DNA of 45,591 bases from Trichocoleus sp. (GCA_036702865.1 DATNQD010000073.1:1-45591), one strand, 5' to 3'; counted from the stretch's first letter, positions 1-10,723 are shown. Program-made: numbers and translations. The notes: generated from the letters alone by a model not told the origin.

Positions 1-141
<141 letters not shown>

Positions 142-156
142 AATCAAATCGCTGAA

Positions 157-182
157 GGCACTCCCTCTGGGGGTGCTTTTTT
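157..182 (+). terminator. Rho-independent terminator of psbA (left)
   Basis: An 8-bp GC-rich stem (gcactccc / gggggtgc, with one G-T pair) around a 3-base loop is followed by six T. It begins about 33 bases after the psbA stop codon. The same hairpin follows the right-hand psbA copy. Confidence 0.88.
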
Positions 183-183
183 G

Positions 184-452
184 TATGGGTATATTTTGAC
201 TCATCATCACTTCTAGAGCTAATTGCTCCTGCTATTCATCTAAAGATCAAGTTGATTTACGGCAATCTTAGTGGAACGGACAGGGCTAATAAACAAGGGT
301 TCACTGCCATGATCCCCTAAGGTTTGGGACTACTTCAAAAAAAGAGAGTTAAAATAGCCTGTTTCCACAGGACTGGGATGAGCTGAATATTTGCTATAGC
401 CATCCTTCACTCGCGTCTACTTCCTATTACCATTGCCTCTACTCCTGATACG
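184..452. other. Spacer between psbA and glsF terminators, no gene seen
   Basis: About 270 bases lie between two facing terminators. There is no ORF of useful length with a ribosome binding site, no tRNA-like fold and no repeat. A TTGACT-like box near 198 with TAATTG about 18 bases later could be a chance promoter, but nothing recognisable follows it. Confidence 0.5.
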
Positions 453-483
453 AAAAAAGCCCCTAGCCGAACTGACCAGGAGC
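453..483 (-). terminator. Rho-independent terminator of glsF
   Basis: On the minus strand, a 10-bp stem (GCTCCTGGTC / GGCTAGGGGC, including G-T pairs) with a 5-base loop is followed by six T. It sits about 28 bases past the glsF stop codon. Confidence 0.85.
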
Positions 484-511
484 TATCAAGCTTAGAGATT
501 ATAAAATGAAC

Positions 512-3500
512 TTACTGTACTGGAGTTAGCACCTTATCTGTTGCATTTGGATCAGCTTCAGGGCTATCTGCTTCTGAGGGAGGGACAACCTGCCAGAACT
601 TCGGCAGATATTCTGTCCAGTTCTTCAGGATCTGCTTTGCTTTAGGGCTACCTGTTCGATCGGCATGTGCCTGAATCAGATCCTTAAGCTGCTGCTCTCC
701 AGCAGACGTAACAACACGTTGCACCTTAACAATCTCTGGGTTAACTTTGGTTGGGAAGCTGCCATCTTCATCTAAGAAATAGGCGAGACCGCCAGTCATC
801 CCAGCACCGACATTTCGTCCTACATAACCTAAAACGACGATCGTGCCGCCAGTCATATATTCGCAGCAGTGATCTCCGGCTCCTTCAATTACTGCCTGAC
901 CTTTAGAGTTCCGCACTGCGAAGCGCTCTCCAGCTTGACCATTTGCAAAAAGCGTTCCTCCAGTTGCTCCATAAAGACAGGTATTTCCAACAATTACATT
1001 TTCAGACGGTTCGTAGGTTGCACTGGCTAAGGGTTTAATCACAATTTCACCGCCGTGCATTCCCTTCCCTACATAGTCATTCGCCTCACCTTCTAGATTA
1101 AGCGTCAGACCCGGTAGAATAAATGCACCAAAGCTTTGACCGACACTACCCTCAAAATTGAGCGTGATCTGTCCGCTGAAGCCACTATCACCATGCTGTT
1201 TGGCAATCGCACCGGAAACCCTTGTGCCAACTGAGCGATCGGTATTCACTACGTTATAAGCCCTAGTTAGGGTACCGTGATTCTTGATCGCCGCCTGCAC
1301 TTCGGTCTCTGCCAGAATTTGATCATCCAACACAGAGCCGTTGCTGTGGACTCCTTCATGCTCTAGCCAGCTACGATCGGTACGAGTATCGGGTAAGTTG
1401 ATCAGACAATCCAGGTTGAAGGATTGCGTTTTGGTGAGCGATGCCCCTTCTCGGGTCTTCAGTAAATCTGCCCGTCCGATCACATCTTTGAGCGATCGAT
1501 ATCCTAACCTTGCCAGAAGCGATCGAACTTCCTCCGCCACAAAGTAGAAAAAATTCACAACATTCTCTGGTGTACCGCTAAAGCGCTGGCGCAGTTTTTC
1601 TTGCTGTGTTGCAACCCCTACAGGACAGTTGTTGGTATGGCAGATTCGCGCCATGATGCAGCCTTCCGCAATCATTGCAATGGAGCCGAAGCCATACTCC
1701 TCTGCACCCATCAGTGCAGCCATCATCACATCCCAACCTGTCTTGATGCCCCCATCAGCTCGTAGCAAAACTCGATCGCGCAGATTGTTGTTCATCAAAA
1801 CGCGATGGACTTCGGTTACGCCCAGTTCCCAGGGCACACCAGCGTGCTTAATCGAGCTGAGTGGGGATGCACCTGTGCCGCCATCATGACCAGAGATTTG
1901 GATGATATCAGCGTTTGCCTTTGCCACTCCTGCCGCGATCGTCCCAATCCCTACTTCTGCCACCAGCTTCACTGAGACTCTCGCCGTAGGATTAATTTGG
2001 TGGAGATCAAAGATGAGCTGAGATAGGTCTTCGATCGAGTAAATATCATGGTGTGGCGGCGGTGAAATCAGCGTTACACCTGGCTTCGATCGGCGCAGCA
2101 TTGCGATATAAGGGCTAACCTTTTTACCGGGCAACTGACCACCTTCTCCAGGCTTTGCACCTTGTGCCATCTTGATCTCAAGCTGCTTGCCGCTCATCAG
2201 ATAGGCAGGTGTGACTCCAAAGCGACCAGAAGCAACCTGTTTAATTGCCGAGCTGGCTGTGTCACCATTTCGCAGCCCTTTTAGATGAGAAAACAAAGTA
2301 GACTTACCGCTTTCATCTACATCCGAAATTACATTGAAGCGTACCGGATCTTCGCCGCCTTCTCCAGAATTGGACTTACCGCCCAGACGGTTCATTGCCA
2401 CTGCCAGCGTTTCATGTGCCTCACGTGACAGCGATCCCAGAGACATTGCCCCAGTACAGAACCGCTTCACGATTTCTGCAACAGGTTCGACTTCGTCAAT
2501 GGGCACAGAAGGACGATCGCTCTTGAAGTCAAGCAAATCGCGCAGTGCTGTGATTGGTCGCTCCTCTAGGTATTTCTGATAGAGGGTGTAGTGGTCATAA
2601 CTCTTGTCTGCCACTGCCTTGTGCAAATATTTCGCCATTTCGGGGCTGTTCATGTGATACTCGCCCCCCGGCTTGTAGTTGAAGAAACCAAAGTTTTCCA
2701 GCTTCTTCAGCGTTAATTCTGGGAAGGCGCGGCTGTGGAATGCCATGATCTCATGCGCCAGTTCTGCAACACTAATGCCGCCTACACGCGAAGCAGTACC
2801 CGAAAACGCTAGGTGCAGTAAATCTGAACCAATCCCGATCGCCTCAAAAATTTGCGCCCCTTGATAGCTTGAAAGCAACGAAATTCCCATCTTGGAGAGA
2901 ATCTTCAGCAATCCTGCCTCAATTGCCTTGCGGTAGTTGTATTGCGCTCCCGTAATGCTGATCTGGCTCAGCTTGCCTGTTTCCATTTGCTTCTGGGTCT
3001 TGGCGTCAAACCACCAATGGCGTACCGTTTCCCAGGCAAGGTAAGGACAAACTGCACTAGCGCCGTAGCCAATTAAGCAAGCAAAGTGATGGGTGCTCCA
3101 GCATTGAGCCGTATCAACAATCAGCGAGGCTTTCATTCGCAGTCCCTGACGAATCAGGTGATGGTGAACTGCCCCAATTGCCAACATGGGCGGAATGTAG
3201 CTGAATTCCTGACTCAATTCAGTGAATTCGCCAGCCGCGTCCGATCGATCGCTCAAAATCAGAATTTTCTTGCCTGCTCGAACGGCTGCTGTCGCCTCTT
3301 GACACAAACGAGTGACTGCTCGCTGCAAACCTTCCGGACCATCAGACACTTTAAAGAGCGTTGAGAGCGTTGCAGTGTCAAAACCAGACTGCCGGATTTG
3401 GGCTAAATCTTCATCTCCCAGCACTGGAGACTCTAGCTTCAGCAGGTGAGCGTATTCTGGCTTTACTTCAAGCAAGTTGCCTCGACCACCGAGCTGCATT

Positions 3501-5119
3501 GTCAGCGACATCACCAAACTTTCCCGGAGCGGGTCGATCGGCGGATTTGTCACCTGGGCAAAACGCTGTTTGAAGTAGTCGTAGAGCAAGTGAGGCTTAC
3601 TAGACAACACTGCCAATGGAATATCATCACCCATACAGAAGGTCGGCTCTTTGCCCTGAGAAGCCATCTCTTCGATGATCATCTCTACATCTTCAGTGGT
3701 GTAGCCAAATGCGGTCTGATGACGCAACAGAAGATTAACCTCCATCTGCCGCTGATCCGGGAAAGACTGGGGTACAAGCTCACGCCGATATTCCCTCAAC
3801 CACTCACCATAAGGATGGAGACTGGCAATGCGCTGTTTAATATCCCAATTCTTCAGCACCTCGTTGGTTTCTAGATTGAAGGCGATCGTTTGTCCTGGAC
3901 CTAGCCGCCCTTTCTCAACAATCTCTGCTTCGGGCAGGTCAACCACACCCGCTTCAGACGCAACCACGATAAACCCATCCTTGGTAATGCTGTAACGAGC
4001 CGGACGCAAACCGTTTCGATCGAGCGCCGCCCCAACGATTTTGCCATCACTAAATACAAGCAGAGCAGGACCATCCCAAGGTTCTTGCAAGCCGCTGTAG
4101 TATTCGTAGAAATCGACAATTTCAGGATGGGTTGCCAGATCAGGCTGGTTGAGATATGCCTCCGGAACCATCGTCATCAGGGCTTCTAGTGGTTGCCGCC
4201 CCGACTGCACCAGCAGTTCCATCACGTTATCGAGGTTTGCAGAATCGCTGTTCTCAGCATTGACAACAGGCTTAATATCCGTGAACCGATCGCCCCAGCA
4301 AACATGGGACAGATCTGCCTCTCGCGCCATCATCCAGGTAATATTGCCGAGCAGCGTATTAATTTCACCGTTATGCCCCAGAAAACGCATTGGTTGTGCC
4401 AAGGGCCACTTTGGCATTGTGTTTGTACTGAAGCGACGGTGATAAATCGCGAAATTGCTCTTATAAATTGGATTTTGAAAATCCAGATAAAACTCACCCA
4501 GGACAGCCGATCGCACCATGCCTTTGTAGACAAGCGTGCGGTGAGAGAAGGAGCAAATGTAAAAGTCCCGTAGATGAGGTTGCTGTTTAGCAGCTTCTAA
4601 GACTGCTTTTTCGATCTGTTTGCGCGTTAGATAAAGCAATCGCTCCAGCTCATCCCCTTCCAGACCTGCCGATTGGACAATGACCTGTTCAATTTGCGGT
4701 TGATTCTCTCTCGCTTGAACACCCAGCACTTCAGGCTTTACCGGAACAACACGCCAGCCCAAAACTCTCAGCCCAGCAGACTGAATCGTTTGATTTGCCA
4801 GATTTCGAGCGATCGTTGCCGCTGCTTCAGATTGAGGCAAAAACACCATGCCGACCCCAATTTGAGCATCGATCGGCGCAGCAACTCCCTGCATCTCCAA
4901 CCATTGATTCAGCAACTCCCACGGCAGAGCAGTCATTACGCCAGCACCGTCTCCGGAGTCTTGATCAGCACTACAGCCGCCCCGGTGCTCTAAACAGGTT
5001 GCAGCGGAAAGTGCTTTGGCAATCAACTCATGGCTGCTCCGCCCCTGCTGATCTGCAATAAAGCCAACCCCACAAGCATCACGCTCTTCCACAAGCCATC
5101 GTTGTCCCGCGTACCCCAT
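512..5119 (-). CDS. glsF: Ferredoxin-dependent glutamate synthase
   Basis: Converts glutamine plus 2-oxoglutarate into two glutamates, the second step of the GS-GOGAT cycle. Domains run as class II glutamine amidotransferase (catalytic Cys in RDACGVGF), central domain, FMN synthase domain, 3Fe-4S cysteines ([15 protein letters not shown]) and a C-terminal Gly-rich beta-helix ([11 protein letters not shown]). A ~27-residue insertion between GGEDPVRF and [10 protein letters not shown] is the ferredoxin loop that NADPH-type GltB lacks, so ferredoxin is the likely donor. The frame opens upstream to a TTG at 5233. I chose the ATG at 5119 because AGGA lies 7 bases before it and it leaves only 15 residues before the catalytic Cys, which in this family becomes the mature N-terminus. 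That gives 1535 aa, normal for the family. No gltD is nearby. A candidate NtcA box lies about 250 bases upstream. Confidence 0.96.
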   Translation of the reverse strand: MGYAGQRWLVEERDACGVGFIADQQGRSSHELIAKALSAATCLEHRGGCSADQDSGDGAGVMTALPWELLNQWLEMQGVAAPIDAQIGVGMVFLPQSEAAATIARNLANQTIQSAGLRVLGWRVVPVKPEVLGVQARENQPQIEQVIVQSAGLEGDELERLLYLTRKQIEKAVLEAAKQQPHLRDFYICSFSHRTLVYKGMVRSAVLGEFYLDFQNPIYKSNFAIYHRRFSTNTMPKWPLAQPMRFLGHNGEINTLLGNITWMMAREADLSHVCWGDRFTDIKPVVNAENSDSANLDNVMELLVQSGRQPLEALMTMVPEAYLNQPDLATHPEIVDFYEYYSGLQEPWDGPALLVFSDGKIVGAALDRNGLRPARYSITKDGFIVVASEAGVVDLPEAEIVEKGRLGPGQTIAFNLETNEVLKNWDIKQRIASLHPYGEWLREYRRELVPQSFPDQRQMEVNLLLRHQTAFGYTTEDVEMIIEEMASQGKEPTFCMGDDIPLAVLSSKPHLLYDYFKQRFAQVTNPPIDPLRESLVMSLTMQLGGRGNLLEVKPEYAHLLKLESPVLGDEDLAQIRQSGFDTATLSTLFKVSDGPEGLQRAVTRLCQEATAAVRAGKKILILSDRSDAAGEFTELSQEFSYIPPMLAIGAVHHHLIRQGLRMKASLIVDTAQCWSTHHFACLIGYGASAVCPYLAWETVRHWWFDAKTQKQMETGKLSQISITGAQYNYRKAIEAGLLKILSKMGISLLSSYQGAQIFEAIGIGSDLLHLAFSGTASRVGGISVAELAHEIMAFHSRAFPELTLKKLENFGFFNYKPGGEYHMNSPEMAKYLHKAVADKSYDHYTLYQKYLEERPITALRDLLDFKSDRPSVPIDEVEPVAEIVKRFCTGAMSLGSLSREAHETLAVAMNRLGGKSNSGEGGEDPVRFNVISDVDESGKSTLFSHLKGLRNGDTASSAIKQVASGRFGVTPAYLMSGKQLEIKMAQGAKPGEGGQLPGKKVSPYIAMLRRSKPGVTLISPPPHHDIYSIEDLSQLIFDLHQINPTARVSVKLVAEVGIGTIAAGVAKANADIIQISGHDGGTGASPLSSIKHAGVPWELGVTEVHRVLMNNNLRDRVLLRADGGIKTGWDVMMAALMGAEEYGFGSIAMIAEGCIMARICHTNNCPVGVATQQEKLRQRFSGTPENVVNFFYFVAEEVRSLLARLGYRSLKDVIGRADLLKTREGASLTKTQSFNLDCLINLPDTRTDRSWLEHEGVHSNGSVLDDQILAETEVQAAIKNHGTLTRAYNVVNTDRSVGTRVSGAIAKQHGDSGFSGQITLNFEGSVGQSFGAFILPGLTLNLEGEANDYVGKGMHGGEIVIKPLASATYEPSENVIVGNTCLYGATGGTLFANGQAGERFAVRNSKGQAVIEGAGDHCCEYMTGGTIVVLGYVGRNVGAGMTGGLAYFLDEDGSFPTKVNPEIVKVQRVVTSAGEQQLKDLIQAHADRTGSPKAKQILKNWTEYLPKFWQVVPPSEADSPEADPNATDKVLTPVQ

Positions 5120-5911
5120 AACTGATTCCTGCTGATTTTGACGATCCTGATTCACGCTGTAACTACTCCCATGAGGTGATGAAATAGGTCTGGTTGGGTC
5201 ACTGAAATCGCTGCACGACTGACAGCAACTCAAAACCCCATAATTCTCTGAATGGCTTGCCTGATGACCAAAATTGCCGCAATCCCGACTCTTAAAGGCT
5301 CATCTTGTTAGCAGATACCAGGAATAGGACTTGAATAAAATAATCCCAAAGACCTGAAGCAATTGTTCTGTAACAATTAATACAGTCAACACTATTCCTG
5401 AATCATTCGCTGCTAATAAGTCAGTAAAGACAATAATAAAGACATGATAAAGATGCTACATCAATCCCACCCCAGCGGGTTGTGCAAACGAGCCAAGCGG
5501 CAATTATTTCGCGTCGATCGATTAGGCAGAGTCAAGATCTTATAAAAACTGTAACGCCTTGACAATCCCCAGGTCTTACTACGATGAAAATCAAATCTGT
5601 AGGAAGAGCCTCCACCCAAATTGCCTAGACTGATCACTACCAGTGAATACTGACTTCACTAGCGTCATCTGCTATTTGTTAACGCTCTCTTTACATTATG
5701 CGACGAAACTCATCAGGCGAGCAGAGAACAGCCCTAATTTTCAGGGTTGCTTGACATCTGAATGCCAGGTGAATGCCAAGTTAAGCATTCGCAATTCATC
5801 TGGACAAGAATTAGAGCAATGTAGCGGTTGACAACAATTTGTAACGGAGTGACGGCAACATTGTAGTCATGAAGGAATTCTTGAGAAGAGGGAACTGTCC
5901 TTTTCAATAAG
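5120..5911. other. Long intergenic region between divergent glsF and the glycosidase gene
   Basis: Nearly 800 bases separate two divergently transcribed genes. The only recognisable element is the GTA-N8-TAC box at 5370. A 62-codon frame at 5643-5831 has no ribosome binding site and no recognisable composition, so I do not call it. TTGACA-like boxes occur near 5754 and 5828 on the plus strand, without good -10 partners. The region is long enough to hold a small RNA, but I see no hairpin plus T-tract. Confidence 0.4.
5370..5383 (-). promoter_or_regulatory. Candidate NtcA-binding site upstream of glsF
   Basis: The bases gtaacaattaatac match the palindromic NtcA consensus GTA-N8-TAC exactly. 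The site lies about 250 bases upstream of the chosen glsF start. A TATTTT box (TA-N3-T) at 5337-5342 follows on the minus strand 27 bases later, slightly longer than the usual 20-24. NtcA is the cyanobacterial nitrogen regulator, so the target makes biological sense. A match of six fixed bases can also arise by chance. Confidence 0.45.
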
Positions 5912-7861
5912 ATGCCCAGTTTCCTGGTCTGTTCTACTCCTCACTCCACAACTGTGACTAAACGTAGAGTTCGCTCCCAGCGTCGCTTACGCTCCCGGCG
6001 ACGTGCCGCTTTATCCTATCGCTCTTCTCCACCAGGAACCCGCTGGCTGCTTGTCCTACCGTTGTTGGTGGTTGCTTTTTCCTTGATGCTTACCAAGCAA
6101 CAGAGTATTGCCAACACCGCTCAAGAGCCAATTCCTCAAAAAGCTTTCCCCAGCCCTGCCTGGGTGCCAACGATCGCCCAAGCCTCGATTCCAGTTCCAC
6201 TAACGCGCCAGGGTGAGCAGATTACCCTCAACGGTCGTCCTGTGTCGGCAGGCTGGAGTCAGCGTCAACAGCGAATTGGGATGACTGATGCAGGGTTGAT
6301 GCAGGCGATCGGCGTCGATTTGCTCAGTAGCGATGAGGTTGCTCAGCAGCCAATTGAATGGTTTTCTGACTCCTCCGATCGCAACCAGAAGCCCCTTGTT
6401 TTGTCTACCTGGATGACAGAACAGTATCGCTATCTGGATATTACGGATCTGGCTGAACGATTTGGTTGGCAAATGCAGGTCAGCGGCAGTGGACTCCAAA
6501 TTTCAACGCCAGCTACCAAAATTTTGAGTGTCCGGCAAGGTCAACAAAGCTGGGGCGATCGAGTCGTGGTGGATATGGATCAGGCGACCCCCTGGCAGCT
6601 TGATGAAGAGCGCGGAGAGGCAATAATTACCATCAATGCGCCAATAGATTCATCTCTCGCCCGCAGTTTCAGAGGACGATCGGGCAACCTTGTCAAAGGC
6701 GTCAGGCTGGAGAGCAGCGGCAACCGTACTCGGATTCGTCTAGCGCTGGCGGAGGGTGTTCGCCCTCGTGTTTGGTCACTTAATAACCCCAACCGGATTT
6801 TAATTGATGTTCGGTCTGATAACCTGGCTGAACGCAACATTCTATGGGCGCCAGGATTGCGCTGGCAGCAGCAGTATGTTGAGATTGGTAGCGGCAAATT
6901 TCCTGTGATTACGCTTGAAATTGATCCTCGTCAGTCAGGGGTGCAGCTTAAACCGATCTGGGGTAACCCCTCCATGGTTGGAACTTTGCCGCTAATTAAG
7001 ACGGCTCAACGGTCGCAAGTGGCAGCTGCTATCAATGGCGGCTATTTTAATCGCAACAACCAACTGCCTTTAGGGGCAATTCGCCGGGATGGGCGGTGGC
7101 TTTCTGGACCCATTTTGAACCGAGGGGCGATCGGCTGGAATGCCAGAGGAGAAGTCACGGTTGGACATTTAAACCTGCGAGAAATCATTACAACTGCAGC
7201 TGGCAACCAGCTAACGCTCCAATCCCTGAACAGTGGTTTTGTTGGCGCAGGAGTTGCTCGCTATACGCCCGAATGGGGTACAACTTACACCCCAATTCTG
7301 AACAATGAAATCGTCGTAACGGTGCAAAAGAACCAGGTCATCCGCCAGCAACCAATGAGACTTGCCGGACAAATGGCTGTGCCAATTCCCTCAGATGGCT
7401 ATTTGCTCGTTCTGCGATCGGATAGAACAGCCGCAAATGCACTCTCTGTGGGCACCGTGATCCAGTCCAGTACTACGATTGCGCCAGATACCTTTAGTAC
7501 CTCAAGTGACGTGGTCGGTGGAGGCCCACTTTTACTGCAGGACAGACAAATTGTGCTCAATGCTGAAGCAGAGCAGTTTTCTAAAGCATTTATTCAGCAG
7601 GCTGCATCGCGTAGCGTGATTGCAACGACTGAGACGGGTAAGCTAATCCTAGTAACGGTTCACAGTCGAGTCAGAGGGGCGGGTCCAACCCTGGCTGAAG
7701 TGGCACGGATCATGCAGCAAATGGGTTTTGTCAATGCCCTCAACCTTGATGGCGGCAGTTCCACAACCCTTTACTTAGGCGGACAATTGCTCGATCGCGC
7801 TCCCAGTACTGCAGCTAGAGTGCACAACGGGTTAGGGGTGTTTATTGAGCCGCGACTGTAG
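5912..7861 (+). CDS. Membrane-anchored phosphodiester glycosidase family protein (NAGPA/DUF2233)
   Basis: A 649-residue exported protein. The N-terminus is very basic (residues 18-37, Arg-rich), followed by a hydrophobic anchor at about 45-60 and a periplasmic body. Residues ~90-300 contain beta-rich segments reminiscent of copper-amine-oxidase N-like and AMIN-type domains (NGRPVSAGW; VVDMDQATPW). From about 345 to the end is a phosphodiester glycosidase domain, with AAINGGYFNRN near 370 and the signature NLDGGSSTTLYL at 611. Family members include the enzyme that uncovers mannose-6-phosphate; bacterial ones are thought to act on envelope glycans, but the substrate here is unknown. The start ATG has no good Shine-Dalgarno. 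A GTG at 5954 is an alternative that would keep the anchor. Confidence 0.85.
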   Translation: MPSFLVCSTPHSTTVTKRRVRSQRRLRSRRRAALSYRSSPPGTRWLLVLPLLVVAFSLMLTKQQSIANTAQEPIPQKAFPSPAWVPTIAQASIPVPLTRQGEQITLNGRPVSAGWSQRQQRIGMTDAGLMQAIGVDLLSSDEVAQQPIEWFSDSSDRNQKPLVLSTWMTEQYRYLDITDLAERFGWQMQVSGSGLQISTPATKILSVRQGQQSWGDRVVVDMDQATPWQLDEERGEAIITINAPIDSSLARSFRGRSGNLVKGVRLESSGNRTRIRLALAEGVRPRVWSLNNPNRILIDVRSDNLAERNILWAPGLRWQQQYVEIGSGKFPVITLEIDPRQSGVQLKPIWGNPSMVGTLPLIKTAQRSQVAAAINGGYFNRNNQLPLGAIRRDGRWLSGPILNRGAIGWNARGEVTVGHLNLREIITTAAGNQLTLQSLNSGFVGAGVARYTPEWGTTYTPILNNEIVVTVQKNQVIRQQPMRLAGQMAVPIPSDGYLLVLRSDRTAANALSVGTVIQSSTTIAPDTFSTSSDVVGGGPLLLQDRQIVLNAEAEQFSKAFIQQAASRSVIATTETGKLILVTVHSRVRGAGPTLAEVARIMQQMGFVNALNLDGGSSTTLYLGGQLLDRAPSTAARVHNGLGVFIEPRL

Positions 7862-8175
7862 AAAATACATTCCACGCTTCCTGAAACCTGCTTATCCAAA
7901 CTTCTGTGGGCTAAATACGGAACTTTAAAGTTGTTTTGGTCATCTTGACAGCTTTGTAAAGAGTAAATGTGGATCAACCGATCGGCTGAGTGAATAATTT
8001 CATGATCGAGGGATATTTGTTATGGTTTCTTCGTATGCCGAAGGTTGTGTTGACTCAGTTCCAATTGTTCCAATCAAATCAGTCGATTGAGCATCACTAC
8101 AAGACTGGAATTGCAGCAATTTAATTCGAGCTTCAGTCCACCGAAGTGTATCCGTCGTGTTAAGGAGTAAAGTTC
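7862..8175. other. Spacer with cupin gene leader, no gene seen
   Basis: Holds the short palindrome aactttaaagtt (near 7920) followed by a weak T-run, which may help end the upstream transcript, and then an untranslated leader for the cupin gene. I see no ORF, tRNA or riboswitch-like fold. Confidence 0.4.
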
Positions 8176-8595
8176 ATGGCTCAACCGAAAGAAATTTCTC
8201 AGTCAGCAACTCTGAGTCTGACTAGCCCCATGACGCCAAAAGGGGTTGCGGCAACTGAATTGCGTCCCTGGGGGTCTTTCACGATTTTAGAAGAAGGCCA
8301 GGGCTATAAGATTAAGCGAATTGAGGTAAAACCTGGGCATCGTTTAAGCCTGCAAATGCACCATCACCGTAGCGAACACTGGATTGTCGTTTCTGGAACC
8401 GCAAGAGTAGTTTGCGGCAGTGAAGAAAAGCTTGTCTTCTGCAATCAATCCACCTATGTTCCTGCCTGCACTCAGCACCGTTTAGAGAACCCTGGTGTTA
8501 TTCCCCTCGTACTGATCGAAGTCCAGAACGGCGAGTACCTTGGTGAAGATGACATTATCCGTTATCAAGACGATTACGCCCGCGCCGAGAAATAG
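8176..8595 (+). CDS. Cupin-domain protein, mannose-6-phosphate isomerase type II C-terminal-like
   Basis: 139 residues forming one cupin barrel. The sequence RPWGSF followed by YKIKRIEVKPGHRLSLQ is typical of the C-terminal domain of bifunctional mannose-1-P guanylyltransferase / mannose-6-P isomerase. Likely metal ligands are His62, His64, His68 and His101 (MHHHRSEHW; TQHRLENPG). The nucleotidyltransferase half is absent, as in other stand-alone members. The probable reaction is interconversion of mannose-6-P and fructose-6-P, feeding sugar-nucleotide synthesis, but stand-alone cupins can have other substrates. An AAGGAG motif sits 10-15 bases before the ATG. The gene is monocistronic, with a terminator about 135 bases downstream. 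Confidence 0.85.
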   Translation: MAQPKEISQSATLSLTSPMTPKGVAATELRPWGSFTILEEGQGYKIKRIEVKPGHRLSLQMHHHRSEHWIVVSGTARVVCGSEEKLVFCNQSTYVPACTQHRLENPGVIPLVLIEVQNGEYLGEDDIIRYQDDYARAEK

Positions 8596-8609
8596 GTTTT
8601 AGCATTGTC

Positions 8610-8660
8610 CGAATCTGATTAAACGAATCTGATTAAAACTTTTGACTAAGTTTGACTAAG
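8610..8660 (+). repeat. Two short tandem duplications downstream of the cupin gene
   Basis: cgaatctgattaaa occurs twice head to tail (8610-8623, 8624-8637). After three bases, tttgactaag occurs twice (8641-8650, 8651-8660). Both copies in each pair are identical. The sequence is noncoding. These look like replication-slippage duplications. Confidence 0.8.
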
Positions 8661-8729
8661 ACAGATTCATCCCGTCCTTCACCTAAGTTTGTCTGTCAAC
8701 GCTCACTCAAATTTTGTCTCAGATATTTT

Positions 8730-8759
8730 GAGAGGGAACCGTTAAGTTCTCTCTTTTTT
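8730..8759 (+). terminator. Rho-independent terminator
   Basis: The stem gagag-g-gaac / gttc-tctc with a six-base loop (cgttaa) is followed by a run of T at 8754-8759. It would end transcripts from the cupin gene. Confidence 0.7.
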
Positions 8760-8874
8760 GTTGTTGATTCTTCCCTGTTCCTTATGCTCTGGTTCCTGAC
8801 ACCAGTTCCTTCGTACAAACGTTCCCCGATCGCTGTAAGATTGGCATTGTTCAATCAAGGCTGGAGTAGAGACC

Positions 8875-9213
8875 ATGATTCACCTGAGCGCGGCAGCAGT
8901 TGCCGAGGTGAACCGCATCAAGTCCCAATATCCCCACCCTGATGCTCTGTTTCGATTAGGTGTACGGGCGGGAGGATGTGCTGATTTGCACTATGTTTTA
9001 GCGCTTGATGAACACCTGCAAGCGGACGACCAAGTCATTCAGTGTGGAGCAATTCAGGTCATTGTTGATCCACAAAGCTGGAAGTTTTTGGATGGCGTGA
9101 CGCTGGACTACACAGAGGATTTGATGGGAGGCGGTTTCCGCTTTCAAAATCCCAATGCTGCTCAAACTTGTGGCTGTGGCAATTCATTTTTTGTCAAAGA
9201 CAGCCATGTTTGA
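8875..9213 (+). CDS. A-type iron-sulfur cluster carrier (HesB/IscA/SufA family)
   Basis: 112 residues, the normal size for an A-type carrier that receives Fe-S clusters and passes them to apoproteins in the cytosol. The three ligand cysteines are present: Cys35 (AGGCADLHY), Cys99 and Cys101 (TCGCGNSF). The start ATG has GGAG about 10 bases upstream. The gene runs tail to tail with the next one, with 4 bases between stop codons. It is not beside a suf or nif operon, although a sufU-like gene is found 8 kb further on. The sequence does not show whether it is SufA or IscA. Confidence 0.92.
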   Translation: MIHLSAAAVAEVNRIKSQYPHPDALFRLGVRAGGCADLHYVLALDEHLQADDQVIQCGAIQVIVDPQSWKFLDGVTLDYTEDLMGGGFRFQNPNAAQTCGCGNSFFVKDSHV

Positions 9214-9217
9214 TCTG

Positions 9218-10723
9218 TCAATTTGGACGAAAGACAAACCCCGTTTCCAGCCGTAAAATCCCCGGTTGCCATTGCTCTCCTTCACGCTGTAAGTCGATCT
9301 CAATTCCGTGGAGGAGTTGCTGTAGCTCTGGCGCTGCCTGCTCGATCGTCTGCAATATCTCTGCTTCTATCTTTGCCATCTGGCACAAGCATTGCGTCTC
9401 ATTCAGCTTTGAGAAACGCAAAATTGCCTCTGGGTGAATGGTTAATCCCTCTGTTGGTGGCTGTCCAGTCATCAGATCGGCTTCCCAGTCAAGTTCGGGT
9501 GTGCTGGCTTGTAGCTTGATCACATAGCGCAACGTTCCTGTCATCCAGTGAGATTCTGGCTCTAGCACCTGAACTGAAGCCTCACCCATCCACTGCATTA
9601 CCCTATAGCCAGTTCGGCTAAAACACCAGAGCAACCGCTGCGTCAAATCCTCAAAGCTGAATGCCTCCTGCATAAACACCCGGCTCAAGAAGGTGAGCGA
9701 TCGCTGTAGCCAGTCCGTAAAGTTGCAGGCATCAGTGATCAGGGAAATCTGCCAGTCCGGCATTGAGACAGATTCTGGGTTCTGTTGCCAGGTTTGAATG
9801 CTGGAGAGATGAGGAAAACGATGTGCGAGTTCCTGTTGCGCAACGATGTCAGCATAGCGACTTGCCCAAGCAGAGTTTGTCATTCGAACGTGCGGGAAGG
9901 CTGCAGGTTGGGAAGCCGTTGATTGAGGCACAAACTCCAGCCCTAAATAGAGCCGCAGCTTACCCTGCTGCCAGGGATGTCCGGGGATGAGCAGTTCGAC
10001 CGGAACTCCTGTAAAAAAGGGACGGATGATTGCGGTACTGTCTTGAACTTGCGTTGTCAGATGTTTCAGCAAATCTCCCACTGATTGAGGCTGACTCGTG
10101 AGCGCAGAATCAGGCAGTTGCACCAGTTGCTCGCTTGGCAGCAAAGTTGGGGTCAGCGAATGAGTGGCGAGATCAAGGGTATAAGTTTGGTTTGGCAGCT
10201 TGAATTCCACCAAAGCGGCTAGTCGTATCATGCCCGTTTGCGGTAGCTGTTTTTTGGAGAGGAGTTGGGCGATCGATCCTTCCAACAGTTGCATCACTTG
10301 ATGAGAACTGCGAGCAATGCCCCAAAGAAGCCAAGAAACCACTGTCTTGAGTTCCAGATTCTCCTGCCCCAACAGGGCTTCTGAGCAAACCATTGATGGA
10401 TTACAGCCTAAATTTGGCTGAGTTTGCAGGGCATCAATCACGCTTTGAACCTCGACTTCCACATAAGGTGCTAAGCCTTTTGGTGTTTGAGGTTGATTCA
10501 CCTTGCCTTCCTGAACCAGTTGCCGGAGTTCTGCCACGACCCGAACTAACGCCTGCATTGCCTTTGCTTGCTCTAAAGTCCCCTGAACAACCTCTTGTTC
10601 ATGTTGGGGAGGCTGGGGCATCAATCGCAGAATTGCTTGAGCGATCGTTCCCTCCTTAACAGAATTAGGAGAGTTTGATGAGGCAGAAGGAACACCAGCA
10701 GGAGGATACAGAAGGTCTACCAT
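9218..10723 (-). CDS. Uncharacterised protein with four internal beta-hairpin repeats
   Basis: I do not recognise the family. From the ATG the product is 501 residues; an in-frame TTG at 10741 would add six. There is no signal peptide or membrane segment. The N-terminal ~120 residues are Gln-rich and helical. Four stretches share one pattern, a hydrophobic strand, a polar turn, then x-G-x-(L/I)-R and another strand ending in F or a hydrophobic residue: QTGMIRLAALVEF, QQGKLRLYLGLEF, MTGTLRYVIKLQ and QPGILRLETGFVF. Three of them have Trp three residues before the Gly. Between them lie helical segments such as VMQLLEG and VMQWMGE. This suggests a repeated structural unit. The gene is monocistronic and converges on the A-type carrier gene. 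Codon use resembles its neighbours, and it is probably a lineage-specific cyanobacterial protein. Confidence 0.8.
   Translation of the reverse strand: MVDLLYPPAGVPSASSNSPNSVKEGTIAQAILRLMPQPPQHEQEVVQGTLEQAKAMQALVRVVAELRQLVQEGKVNQPQTPKGLAPYVEVEVQSVIDALQTQPNLGCNPSMVCSEALLGQENLELKTVVSWLLWGIARSSHQVMQLLEGSIAQLLSKKQLPQTGMIRLAALVEFKLPNQTYTLDLATHSLTPTLLPSEQLVQLPDSALTSQPQSVGDLLKHLTTQVQDSTAIIRPFFTGVPVELLIPGHPWQQGKLRLYLGLEFVPQSTASQPAAFPHVRMTNSAWASRYADIVAQQELAHRFPHLSSIQTWQQNPESVSMPDWQISLITDACNFTDWLQRSLTFLSRVFMQEAFSFEDLTQRLLWCFSRTGYRVMQWMGEASVQVLEPESHWMTGTLRYVIKLQASTPELDWEADLMTGQPPTEGLTIHPEAILRFSKLNETQCLCQMAKIEAEILQTIEQAAPELQQLLHGIEIDLQREGEQWQPGILRLETGFVFRPN

Noticed and set aside
5643-5831. 62-codon plus-strand frame in the glsF upstream region
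   Set aside because: The start is GTG with no ribosome binding site, the composition is unremarkable, and it lies in a long divergent spacer. I found no sign of selection for coding.
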